Part shown: positions 8,096-16,110 of the stretch, piece by piece
Layout of the letters: each line of letters starts with the position of its first letter
Position numbering within the stretch: the stretch's first letter is position 1
Assembly: GCA_902536765.1 (NCBI GenBank)
Contig: CACAYM010000008.1
Span: 1-34,871 of the forward strand
DNA length: 34,871 nucleotides
Source: an uncultured Pelagibacteraceae bacterium
Lineage (GTDB): Bacteria; Pseudomonadota; Alphaproteobacteria; Pelagibacterales; Pelagibacteraceae
Direction of reading: 5' to 3'
The notes under the pieces: generated by a model
Databases searched by the model: none
Seen by the model: the letters and a program-made list of their open reading frames with translations, nothing else
What the model was told of the DNA's origin: nothing
Made by a program: the position numbers and the translations under genes

Positions 8096-9145
8096 ATGGA
8101 TAAATATTACACTAAACCGTGTAATTTTTATTTTGGAAAAAATTCAATAAGTAAAATCAAAAAAAAAAAATCCCTTCCGCTTCATGGCAATAGATTAGTT
8201 TCCTTTGATACTATAGAAATTATATCTAGAAAAAGTTCAAAAACTTTAGGAATACTTGAGGTTAAACTTTTACCAAAAAAAGTAAAATATAAAGTTCAGC
8301 AGGATTTAAAAAAAATTACTCAAAAAAAAAATTTTAAAAATTTAAAATTTTCCTCTTCGCCTGTATTAATGGGTATTATAAATTTAACTCCAGATAGTTT
8401 TTCAGATGGTGGTAAATATAGAAATATTAAATTTGCTTTCGAACATTCAAAATTGTTAATACAAAAAGGTTGTAAAATAATTGATGTAGGAGGAGAATCT
8501 ACAAGACCAGGTTCTTCAGATATAAGTGTGGATTTAGAGTGGAAAAGAATTCAAAACTTTTTAAAAAAAAGTAGAGGCTTAAAAAGTTTAATCTCGGTAG
8601 ATACTAGAAAAAGTAAAATTATGTACAAAGCAAATAGGTATAAATTAAATCTTGTAAACGATATATCTGGATTGAGTTACGACTCAAATACTTTAGAATT
8701 TCTAAAAAAAACAAACAAACCGTTTGTATTAAATCATATAAAAGGTGAACCAGCAAATATGCAAAAAAATCCCAAATATAAAAATGTTGTTTTGGATATA
8801 TATGATTTTTTTGAAGAAAAATTAAAAATAATAAGAAACAAAGGAATTAAACATAATAATATTATTTTAGATCCAGGAATTGGATTTGGTAAAAACTTGA
8901 AACATAATATTACTATTTTAAAAGATATTTCTGTTTTTCACTCGCTTGGATTTCCATTACTATTGGGCATATCAAGAAAAAGGTTTATTAAAGATTTATC
9001 AGGTATGAATGATAGTAAAGAGAGAATAGGTGGAACTATATCAGCAAGTTTGTGGTCTATGATGTCGGGCGTTCAATTATTAAGAGTTCATGATGTAAAT
9101 GAAGTTAATCAAGCCATAAAAGTATTTAAAAAACTTAATTTTTAA
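8096..9145 (+). CDS. folP: Dihydropteroate synthase with N-terminal extension
   Basis: Joins p-aminobenzoate to the pterin pyrophosphate in folate synthesis. The TIM-barrel core begins near residue 88 and has all the family motifs: NLTPDSFSDGG (96-106, loop 1), DVGGESTRPGS (130-140), LVNDISG, LDPGIGFGK and LGISRKRF. At 349 residues it is about 70 longer than E. coli FolP, because of a Lys-rich N-terminal extension (1-87) starting MDKYYTKPCNFYFG. As I recall, Rhodobacterales FolP proteins have a comparable extension; its function is unknown to me. A 12-A run at 8159-8170 lies in the extension. It sits 6 bp after ftsH and 3 bp before glmM, an ftsH-folP-glmM order also seen in other proteobacteria. 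Confidence 0.95.
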   Translation: MDKYYTKPCNFYFGKNSISKIKKKKSLPLHGNRLVSFDTIEIISRKSSKTLGILEVKLLPKKVKYKVQQDLKKITQKKNFKNLKFSSSPVLMGIINLTPDSFSDGGKYRNIKFAFEHSKLLIQKGCKIIDVGGESTRPGSSDISVDLEWKRIQNFLKKSRGLKSLISVDTRKSKIMYKANRYKLNLVNDISGLSYDSNTLEFLKKTNKPFVLNHIKGEPANMQKNPKYKNVVLDIYDFFEEKLKIIRNKGIKHNNIILDPGIGFGKNLKHNITILKDISVFHSLGFPLLLGISRKRFIKDLSGMNDSKERIGGTISASLWSMMSGVQLLRVHDVNEVNQAIKVFKKLNF

Positions 9146-9148
9146 TTA

Positions 9149-10480
9149 ATGCCAAAAAAATATTTTGGAACAGATGGAATAAGAGGAAGAGTAAATGACT
9201 CAAAAATAAATGGAGATATGTTTTTTAAATTTGGACTGGCGGCAGGGACGTACTTTAAAAATTTAAAAAAAATAAAACAAACAGCTGTAATTGCAAAAGA
9301 TACACGTCTTTCAGGATATACTTTAGAACCCGCACTTGTGTCTGGACTAACTTCTGCAGGAATGCATGTATTTACACTAGGACCACTACCAACAAATGGT
9401 TTGGCTATGCTAACTAAAAAAATGAGAGCTAACTTAGGTATAATGATAACTGCATCACACAATCCTTATTATGATAATGGTTTGAAATTATTTGGTCCAG
9501 ATGGTCTAAAATTATCTGATAAAATTGAAAAAAAAATTGAGAAATTAATTGATGCTAAAATTAATAACAATCTATCTTTGCCTGAAAACTTGGGTCGAGT
9601 AAAACGATTAGAGAATGCTACTGATAGGTATTTAAATATTTTAAAAAATAATTTTCCAAAAAATTTTAGTTTAAAAGGTACTAAAATTGCTATTGATTGT
9701 GCCAATGGGGCTGGATATAAGTCAGCTCCCAAATTATTTAGATCATTGGGTGCAAAAGTTTATAATATTGGTGTAAATCCAAATGGCTTAAATATTAATC
9801 AAAAGAGTGGTTCAACATATCCACAAAAAATTAAATCTCTTGTATCAAGAAAAAAAGTAAATATAGGAATTTCTTTAGATGGAGATGCTGATAGGATTAT
9901 AGTTTGTGACGAAAATTCAAAAATTATTAATGGCGATCAAATAATCGCAATGCTTGCGAAAAGATGGAAAAAAAAAAAAATTTTAAAAGGCGGTGTAATT
10001 GGTACATTAATGTCTAATTACGGATTAGAAGTTTTTTTTAATGAAAATAAAATCAAGTTTGTACGAGCAAATGTTGGTGACAGATATGTAAAAGAAAAAA
10101 TGCAAATGAAGAAATTTAATTTAGGGGGTGAACAATCTGGTCACATAATCCTTGGAAAATTTGCAACTACAGGCGACGGACTACTGGTAGCTCTTGAAAT
10201 TCTTTTTTCGATGAGAAAAGGAAAAAAAGCAAGCGAATTATTTAAAAACTTTATTCCAACACCTCAAGTTCTTAAAAATATTTATGTCAAAGATAAAAAT
10301 ATTATAAATTCTATAAAGTGTAAAAACGCAATTAAAAAATCAACAAAATTGTTGGGTAAAGATGGGAGAATTTTAGTAAGAAAATCTGGAACTGAACCTA
10401 AAATTAGAATAATGGTCGAAACAAAAAATAAAAAGTTAATATCAAGATGTATTAACTTAGTTAAGAGGTCAATAAATTAA
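9149..10480 (+). CDS. glmM: Phosphoglucosamine mutase
   Basis: Interconverts glucosamine 6-phosphate and glucosamine 1-phosphate on the way to UDP-GlcNAc for peptidoglycan and lipid A. The 443 residues match the family (445 in E. coli). The N-terminus is MPKKYFGTDGIRG. The active-site phosphoserine is Ser103 in TASHNP (101-106), the Mg-binding loop is DGDADR (244-249), the sugar-binding loop is GGEQSGH, and the C-terminal phosphate-binding loop is RKSGTEPKIRIM. A 13-A tract (9968-9980) codes for four lysines before the substrate-binding half. It is packed tightly between folP and thiD. Confidence 0.97.
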   Translation: MPKKYFGTDGIRGRVNDSKINGDMFFKFGLAAGTYFKNLKKIKQTAVIAKDTRLSGYTLEPALVSGLTSAGMHVFTLGPLPTNGLAMLTKKMRANLGIMITASHNPYYDNGLKLFGPDGLKLSDKIEKKIEKLIDAKINNNLSLPENLGRVKRLENATDRYLNILKNNFPKNFSLKGTKIAIDCANGAGYKSAPKLFRSLGAKVYNIGVNPNGLNINQKSGSTYPQKIKSLVSRKKVNIGISLDGDADRIIVCDENSKIINGDQIIAMLAKRWKKKKILKGGVIGTLMSNYGLEVFFNENKIKFVRANVGDRYVKEKMQMKKFNLGGEQSGHIILGKFATTGDGLLVALEILFSMRKGKKASELFKNFIPTPQVLKNIYVKDKNIINSIKCKNAIKKSTKLLGKDGRILVRKSGTEPKIRIMVETKNKKLISRCINLVKRSIN

Positions 10481-11293
10481 TTGAAAATAAAATCTAAAAT
10501 TTTAATTATTGCTGGCTCAGACTCATCAGGTGGCGCTGGAGTACAGGCAGATATTAAAACAATTACCACACTAGGTTCTTATGCTATGACAGCCATAACC
10601 GCCTTAACAGCACAAAATACTAAAGGCGTTATGTCAATTGTAAATGTTGATCCAAGCGAAATTTCAAGGCAAATAGAATACACTTGTAAAGATATTAAGC
10701 CCGATGCTATAAAAATTGGCATGCTTCATTCGTCAAAAGTAATAAAAGCAGTCTGCAAATCACTGAATAAAATTAGAGCTAAGAATATAATTTTAGACCC
10801 AGTGATGGTTACCACAAGCAAGGTTAAACTTATAAATGACAGTGCAATTAAAGCTTTAAAAAATAGAATGATCAAAAAGGTTGAATTAATAACTCCAAAT
10901 ATACCTGAGGCTGAAATATTATCTGAACTAAAAATAAACTCAATAGAGGACATGGTTTTTGCAGGTAAAAAATTAATTAAGATTGGTGCTAAAAATGTTC
11001 TACTAAAAGGTGGTCATTTAAGAAAAACAAATATTTGTGATATTTTCATAAGTAAAAATAAAATTAAAATTTTTAAAAACAGAAAGTTAAAAACTAGAAA
11101 TTCACATGGAACAGGATGTTCCTTATCAAGTGCAATCGCTACGTATTATTCATGTGGAAAAACATTAAACAGATCTTGTGAGCTAGCAATTAAATATGTT
11201 AACCATGCAATTAGAACTGGTCCAAATTTTGGTAAAGGAAATGGACCTATTAATCACTTAACAAGTATAAGTATTGATAAAAAATTTTTATGA
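10481..11293 (+). CDS. thiD: HMP/HMP-phosphate kinase
   Basis: Phosphorylates 4-amino-5-hydroxymethyl-2-methylpyrimidine (HMP) twice for thiamin synthesis. It is a ribokinase-fold protein of 270 residues with the ThiD start [17 protein letters not shown] (11-27), a TAQNTKGV segment, LDPVMV, and the anion-hole/catalytic motif [12 protein letters not shown] near residue 210. Translation appears to begin at a TTG immediately after the glmM stop (no gap), and the end overlaps purA by 4 bp. No other thiamin gene is in the window. Cultured Pelagibacter is known to lack ThiC and to need imported HMP or a related precursor, so ThiD would be the entry kinase. Confidence 0.93.
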   Translation: MKIKSKILIIAGSDSSGGAGVQADIKTITTLGSYAMTAITALTAQNTKGVMSIVNVDPSEISRQIEYTCKDIKPDAIKIGMLHSSKVIKAVCKSLNKIRAKNIILDPVMVTTSKVKLINDSAIKALKNRMIKKVELITPNIPEAEILSELKINSIEDMVFAGKKLIKIGAKNVLLKGGHLRKTNICDIFISKNKIKIFKNRKLKTRNSHGTGCSLSSAIATYYSCGKTLNRSCELAIKYVNHAIRTGPNFGKGNGPINHLTSISIDKKFL

Positions 11294-12582
11294 GCAATGT
11301 AGTAGTAATTGGTTCACAATGGGGAGATGAAGGAAAAGGAAAGATTGTAGACTGGTTATCAAGTGAAGCGGATGTAGTTGTTAGGTTTCAGGGAGGCCAT
11401 AATGCTGGACATACACTAGTAATAGATGGCGTAACTTATAAACTACGTTTACTTCCATCTGGAATAGTAAGAAAAGATAAGATTTCAATAATTGGAAATG
11501 GAGTAGTGATAGATCCATGGGCACTACTTGAGGAAATTGAGGAGATAAAATCTAAAGGAGTACTTATAAATTCAAAAAATTTAATTATCTCAGAGTCAGC
11601 AAACTTAATACTTCCCTTTCATAAAGAAATGGACGAAATAAGGGAAGATGCTGCAGGTAAAGCTAAAATAGGTACCACCAGGAGAGGCATTGGACCTGCA
11701 TATGAGGATAAAATAGGCAGAAGATCTATAAGAGTCATGGATCTTCTATCTGAAAAAAATTTACAGCAAAGACTAGAAACAGTTCTTTTACACCACAATG
11801 CTATAAGAAAGGGACTAGGTAAAAAAATTTACTTAAAAGAGAAATTAAAAAAAGATTTATTAAAAATTGCTCCAGAAATTCTTAAATTTTCTAAACCAGT
11901 ATGGAAAGAAATAGATGAATTAAAACAAAAAGGAAAAAAAATACTTTTCGAAGGTGCTCAGGGAATTTTATTAGATGTGGATCATGGGACATATCCATTC
12001 GTAACTTCATCTAATACAGTCGCATCTGCTGCAGCAACTGGGTCTGGATGTGGACCTAGCACCATAAATTATGTATTAGGCATTACAAAAGCATATACAA
12101 CAAGAGTAGGAGAAGGTCCTTTTCCAACAGAATTAAAAGATAAAATTGGAGAGGAATTAGGTAATCGTGGAAAAGAATTTGGAACAGTAACAAGTAGAAA
12201 AAGGAGATGTGGATGGTTTGATGGTGTTTTGGTTAGACAAACAATTAAAATTTCAGGAATCAATGGTATAGCTCTTACCAAACTAGATGTATTAGATGAG
12301 CTTGAAGAAATTAAAATGTGTATAGGATACGAAATAAATGGAAAAAAAATTGACTATTTACCTGCAGCAGTAGAGGATCAATTAAGGGTAAAACCTGTTT
12401 ATAAAAAATTTAAGGGTTGGCGATCAACTACTAAAGGGATTAAAAGTTTTGAGAAATTACCAAGATTGGCTAAAACTTATGTTAAAGAATTAGAAAAATT
12501 TATAGAAACTAAAATCTCTAGTATATCTACAAGCCCTGAAAGAAATGATACAATTCTAATTGAGGATCCTTTTAAAAATTAA
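11290..12582 (+). CDS. purA: Adenylosuccinate synthetase
   Basis: Condenses IMP with aspartate using GTP, the first committed step to AMP. The 430 residues are full length. The P-loop-like GDEGKGK is at 12-18, with catalytic Asp13 and His41 (GGHNAGHT). [14 protein letters not shown] binds [23 protein letters not shown] is present in two adjoining parts, and the GTP-binding end has TSPERNDT. It is the last gene of the tilS-to-purA + strand run and ends in a TTAA whose other strand is the rpoH stop, giving a 4 bp tail-to-tail overlap and no terminator. Confidence 0.98.
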   Translation: MSNVVVIGSQWGDEGKGKIVDWLSSEADVVVRFQGGHNAGHTLVIDGVTYKLRLLPSGIVRKDKISIIGNGVVIDPWALLEEIEEIKSKGVLINSKNLIISESANLILPFHKEMDEIREDAAGKAKIGTTRRGIGPAYEDKIGRRSIRVMDLLSEKNLQQRLETVLLHHNAIRKGLGKKIYLKEKLKKDLLKIAPEILKFSKPVWKEIDELKQKGKKILFEGAQGILLDVDHGTYPFVTSSNTVASAAATGSGCGPSTINYVLGITKAYTTRVGEGPFPTELKDKIGEELGNRGKEFGTVTSRKRRCGWFDGVLVRQTIKISGINGIALTKLDVLDELEEIKMCIGYEINGKKIDYLPAAVEDQLRVKPVYKKFKGWRSTTKGIKSFEKLPRLAKTYVKELEKFIETKISSISTSPERNDTILIEDPFKN

Positions 12583-13469
12583 TTCGCTGGTAATAGATTT
12601 TTTGACTTAGCAGAATTGAGCATGTGTTTCTGAAGTTTCTCAAATGCTTTATTTTCAATTTGTCTAATTCTTTCTCTACTAATTTTAAATTTTTTACTTA
12701 GGTCCTCTAAAGTCTCAGGTTCATCATTAAGTCTTCTAGCATAAAGAATTTTTCTCTCTCTTTCATTTAGTATTTTAATGGAGTCTTGTAGAAGATCTTT
12801 TCTTTGTTCCATCTCTTCTTGTTGAGCAAATTTTAATTCTTGATCCATTTGATTATCAACAACCCAATCTTGCCATTCATCACCATCCTCGCCAATTGGT
12901 GCGTTTAAAGATTGTTCCTTTCCTGATAATCTTCTATTCATTGAAACTACTTCATCTTCGGCTACGTTTAATTTTAAAGCTATATCTTTGACATGCTCAT
13001 CTCTTAAATCACCCTCTGTTCTTGGAGCAATTTGATTTTTTAATTTTTTAAGATTAAAAAATAATTTTTTTTGAGCTGTAGTAGTTCCAATTTTAACTAA
13101 ACTCCAAGATCTTAATATATATTCTTGTATTGACGCTCTAATCCACCACATAGCATATGTTGCTAATCTAAACCCTTTTTCTGGTTCAAATTTTTTTACA
13201 GCTTGCATCAATCCCACATTTCCCTCTGATATTATTTCATTTAAAGGCAAACCATAACCTTTGTATCCCATAGCAATTTTTGCAACTAATCTTAGATGAC
13301 TGGTTACTAATTTTTCGGCAGATTTAACATTTCCAGTTGATTTCCAATTTTTAGCTAACATATATTCTTCTTCAGCATCTAACATTGGAAATTTTTTAAT
13401 TTGATCCAAATAGGCTGCTAGACCACCTTCATTAGATAGGACTGGAAATTTCATAGATGTTGAACTCAT
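12579..13469 (-). CDS. rpoH: RNA polymerase sigma-32 (heat-shock sigma factor)
   Basis: Directs RNA polymerase to heat-shock promoters. The 296 residues match alphaproteobacterial RpoH. Region 2 (about 55-125) has [19 protein letters not shown] and [17 protein letters not shown]. The RpoH box at about 131-144 ([14 protein letters not shown]) separates it from RpoD. Region 4 has the helix-turn-helix [16 protein letters not shown] near residue 260-275. It lies 42 bp downstream of rluD and may be read through from it. It shares its stop bases with purA on the other strand. Regulation by DnaK and FtsH is known for the family but cannot be seen here. Confidence 0.95.
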   Translation of the reverse strand: MSSTSMKFPVLSNEGGLAAYLDQIKKFPMLDAEEEYMLAKNWKSTGNVKSAEKLVTSHLRLVAKIAMGYKGYGLPLNEIISEGNVGLMQAVKKFEPEKGFRLATYAMWWIRASIQEYILRSWSLVKIGTTTAQKKLFFNLKKLKNQIAPRTEGDLRDEHVKDIALKLNVAEDEVVSMNRRLSGKEQSLNAPIGEDGDEWQDWVVDNQMDQELKFAQQEEMEQRKDLLQDSIKILNERERKILYARRLNDEPETLEDLSKKFKISRERIRQIENKAFEKLQKHMLNSAKSKNLLPAN

Positions 13470-13511
13470 AATGGTATTTATCTAATAAAAAATATTAATT
13501 TTACAATGGTT

Positions 13512-14489
13512 TTATTTGTCAGCATTTTTAAGCTTTTTTAACACAAATTCTAAATCTTTTGGTAATTTAGATGTAAATTCTAATTCTTGCCCTGTTCTTG
13601 GATGGATAAAACCTATACTTTTTGCATGTAAAAATTGTCTATCTAGTTCAATCAATACTTTTTCAAGATCTAAATCTATATTTTTAATTTTTTTAAACCT
13701 TTTTTTGTATTTTTTATCTCCCAAAATATTGTTTCCTTTGAATGCCATATGTACTCTTATTTGATGTGTGCGACCTGTTTCAAGTCTACATTCAACTAAG
13801 CTAAATGTCGGTATTTTCTTATTTTCAAAAACATTTAAAGTTTTGTAATTCGTTATTGCTTTTTTCCCCTTTGACATACTTACTTCCATTAATTGTCTGT
13901 TCTTAGAACTTCTTTTAATATAAGTTTCGATTTTACCTTTTTGAGGCCTTAGTTTTCCCCATATTAAAGCCTGGTAAATTCTTTTAATAGTGTGATTGTT
14001 AAATTGGTTTGATAAATTTTCGTGAGATATATTATTTTTTGCTATTAATATTAAACCAGAGGTATCTTTATCTAATCTATGCACAATCCCTGGTCTTAGT
14101 TCATCACCAATATTTGAGAGTTTTTTATTATAATTTACCAGCGCATTTACAATTGTATTATCATAATTACCTGGGCCTGGATGAATTGATATTCCTGCAT
14201 TTTTATTGATTACCAATAAATCCTCATCCTCAAAAATGATATTTAATTTATATTTATAAGGTTTTAAGGATAATTGTTTAGGTTCAGGTATTTCTAATAT
14301 AATTGAGTCTCCAATAGCTATTTTTTTTGATGGATCTTTAATTACTTTTTGATTTATTTTTAATTCAGAATTAATAATTAAATTTTTTATTCTTGTTCTA
14401 CTTAATGTAGGCTCTTTGTCAGCAATAAATTGATCTACTCGCTGATTATCCTCTACTTTCTCTACAATTAAGTTAATGATATTTTTCAT
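13512..14489 (-). CDS. rluD: 23S rRNA pseudouridine synthase, RluD type
   Basis: RluA-family pseudouridine synthase of 325 residues. An N-terminal S4 RNA-binding domain (about 14-75, with RVDQFIADKEPTLSRTRI) is followed by the catalytic domain with HRLDKDTSG (137-145), where Asp140 is the nucleophile. The later motif GRTHQIRVHM and C-terminal HPRTGQELEF are typical. The S4 domain and length point to RluD (U1911/1915/1917 of 23S rRNA), although RluC-type specificity cannot be excluded. Its start is 23 bp from the divergent tRNA-Arg. rpoH follows 42 bp downstream on the same strand. Confidence 0.9.
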   Translation of the reverse strand: MKNIINLIVEKVEDNQRVDQFIADKEPTLSRTRIKNLIINSELKINQKVIKDPSKKIAIGDSIILEIPEPKQLSLKPYKYKLNIIFEDEDLLVINKNAGISIHPGPGNYDNTIVNALVNYNKKLSNIGDELRPGIVHRLDKDTSGLILIAKNNISHENLSNQFNNHTIKRIYQALIWGKLRPQKGKIETYIKRSSKNRQLMEVSMSKGKKAITNYKTLNVFENKKIPTFSLVECRLETGRTHQIRVHMAFKGNNILGDKKYKKRFKKIKNIDLDLEKVLIELDRQFLHAKSIGFIHPRTGQELEFTSKLPKDLEFVLKKLKNADK

Positions 14490-14493
14490 AGAT

Positions 14494-14499
14494 TATAAT
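14494..14499 (+). promoter_or_regulatory. Probable -10 element of tRNA-Arg
   Basis: A perfect TATAAT sits 13 bp before the mature tRNA 5' end, which places transcription initiation about 6-7 bases upstream of it. No good -35 is found 16-18 bp upstream, where the sequence is already rluD coding DNA, so the call is tentative. Confidence 0.35.
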
Positions 14500-14512
14500 A
14501 TTAATACTATAT

Positions 14513-14589
14513 GCGCTTGTAGCTCAACTGGATAGAGCGCCAGATTTCGGCTCTGGAGGTTCAGGGTTCGACTCCTTGCAGGCGCACCA
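14513..14589 (+). tRNA. tRNA-Arg (anticodon TCG)
   Basis: A complete cloverleaf can be drawn. The acceptor GCGCTTG pairs with CAGGCGC (one G-U), the D stem is GCTC/GAGC, the anticodon stem CCAGA/TCTGG holds the loop TTTCGGC, and the T arm is CAGGG-TTCGACT-CCTTG. The discriminator is A and CCA is encoded. Anticodon bases 34-36 are TCG, which reads arginine CGA and, by wobble, CGG. A20 in the D loop fits arginine identity. It stands alone between rluD (divergent) and the ABC permease (convergent, 2 bp away). Confidence 0.95.
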
Positions 14590-14591
14590 AA

Positions 14592-15383
14592 TTATTCACC
14601 TATATTTATTAACGACCCCTTTTTTCTTGCTTGACTGAAAGAGTAATAAAACAGGGATACACCCAAAAATAAATAAATTGCATTTAATATAAACGCATTT
14701 TTGATATTGGAATAATTTACTACCTGATTTACAAGTATAGACCTTGCTTCCTCAAAAATATAAACCAACGGTAATCCTCTGGCTACATTTTGAAAAAAAT
14801 CAGGTAAAATCTCTATTGGGTAATAAATACATCCAAGAGGTGCAAGTAGAAATAAAGATGACCATGCGATATTTTCAAAAGCTGGCCCATATCTCAACAG
14901 TCCAGATGAAACGAAAAGACCTAAAGTGATCCCAAAAACGTATAAACTTAAAAATAAAAAAAATAATGGAACTCCCAGGTTCAAAATAGATATTCCAAAT
15001 AAAGGACTTGTTATTAATATTGCAGGAACCAAACCAATTAATGTTCTGATTAATGCAGTACCAACTAACGCAGTGATGATTTCACTTATACGCATTGGAG
15101 CAATAAACAAATTTGTAAAGTTTCTGCTCCAGATCTCTTCCAAAAATAACATGTTAAAACTTATACTTGATCTAAATAAGAAATCGTAAAGAATAGCGCA
15201 AGTTAAAATAACACCAACAGTGTTGTTGTAATAATCACTATATGCTGTGAAAAATTTTGAAATAAATCCCCACAAAATAATTTGTATAGTTGGCCAGTAT
15301 ATTAGATCCAGGATTCTGGGAAGAGAACTTTTAATTAAAAAAAAATGTCTTAAAAATAATCCAATTATTCTATTTAAGCTCAT
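14592..15383 (-). CDS. ABC-2 type transporter permease
   Basis: Integral membrane subunit of 263 residues with about six predicted membrane segments (roughly 27-44, 55-72, 100-127, 136-160, 172-190, 232-250), the ABC2-membrane pattern. Recognisable stretches are LFLEEIWSRNFTNLFIAPM in the cytoplasmic coupling region and APLGCIYYPIEILPDFFQNV before the last helices, as in export-type permeases of drug, polysaccharide or antibiotic exporters. The substrate cannot be told from the sequence. It overlaps the upstream ATPase gene by 14 bp, so the two form one transporter. The stop is 2 bp from the 3' end of tRNA-Arg on the other strand. Confidence 0.88.
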   Translation of the reverse strand: MSLNRIIGLFLRHFFLIKSSLPRILDLIYWPTIQIILWGFISKFFTAYSDYYNNTVGVILTCAILYDFLFRSSISFNMLFLEEIWSRNFTNLFIAPMRISEIITALVGTALIRTLIGLVPAILITSPLFGISILNLGVPLFFLFLSLYVFGITLGLFVSSGLLRYGPAFENIAWSSLFLLAPLGCIYYPIEILPDFFQNVARGLPLVYIFEEARSILVNQVVNYSNIKNAFILNAIYLFLGVSLFYYSFSQARKKGSLINIGE

Positions 15384-16107
15384 GATTATTCCTATTAAGT
15401 TTTAAAAATACTTCTTCTAGATTTCTTTTACCGTGCTTTTTAATAAGATCGTCAGGTGTACCTTTATCTATAATTACTCCATTATTCATCATCAAAACAT
15501 TTTTACAAAGTCTTTTGACTTCGTCCATATTATGAGAAGCTAACAAGATTGACATTTTTTTTTCTTTCGAAATTTTTTCAATAAAGGATCTTACAAAGTC
15601 TCCTGTTTCAGGATCTAAAGATGCAGTTGGTTCATCTAAAAATAAAATGGATGGTTCATTAATCAATGCTTTAGCTAAGCTTACTCTATTTTTTTGTCCT
15701 GATGAAAGTTCTCCAGTTTTTTTATTTATAAATTCTTCTAACCTTAGTTTTTCAGATAAATACTCTATTCTCTCAGAAATAAATTTAACACCATATAATT
15801 TTCCATAAACTATTAAATTTTCTTTAACTGAAAGTTTTTTTGGCAACTCAATGTATGGTGAGATAAAATTCATTTTATGAAGTAAAGATATTCTATTTTT
15901 TTCAATGTCCAGACCATGAATAACAACTCTTCCATTTGAAGGTTTTAACAAACCCAACATCATTGCAATTGTGGTGGTCTTTCCACAGCCGTTCGGTCCA
16001 AGCAACCCCAAAATTTCATTCTCATTAATTGTAAAACTAATTTCTTTAACAGCCTCTTTTTTAAAATAATTTTTTGATAGATTTTCTACTATTACTGATT
16101 TTTGCAT
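15370..16107 (-). CDS. ABC transporter ATP-binding protein
   Basis: Cytoplasmic ATPase of 245 residues that powers the adjacent permease. Walker A GPNGCGKTT is at 37-45, the signature LSSGQ at 134-138, Walker B ILFLDEP at 154-160, the D-loop TASLDPETG follows, and the switch His is in LASHNMDE (about 192). The Q-loop region reads FISPYIELPKKLSV (81-94), with no glutamine at the usual place, a variant I associate with a subset of proteobacterial ABC-2 exporters. It starts 3 bp after sua5 in the same direction and overlaps the permease by 14 bp. The exported compound is unknown. Confidence 0.93.
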   Translation of the reverse strand: MQKSVIVENLSKNYFKKEAVKEISFTINENEILGLLGPNGCGKTTTIAMMLGLLKPSNGRVVIHGLDIEKNRISLLHKMNFISPYIELPKKLSVKENLIVYGKLYGVKFISERIEYLSEKLRLEEFINKKTGELSSGQKNRVSLAKALINEPSILFLDEPTASLDPETGDFVRSFIEKISKEKKMSILLASHNMDEVKRLCKNVLMMNNGVIIDKGTPDDLIKKHGKRNLEEVFLKLNRNNHELK

Positions 16108-16110
16108 GAT

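Noticed and set aside
10420..10520. Thiamin riboswitch upstream of thiD
   Set aside because: There is no leader at all (thiD starts right after the glmM stop) and no TPP-aptamer motifs are seen.
14513..14589. tRNA-Arg as an integration site of a mobile element
   Set aside because: No integrase, no direct repeat of the tRNA 3' end and no composition shift are seen nearby.
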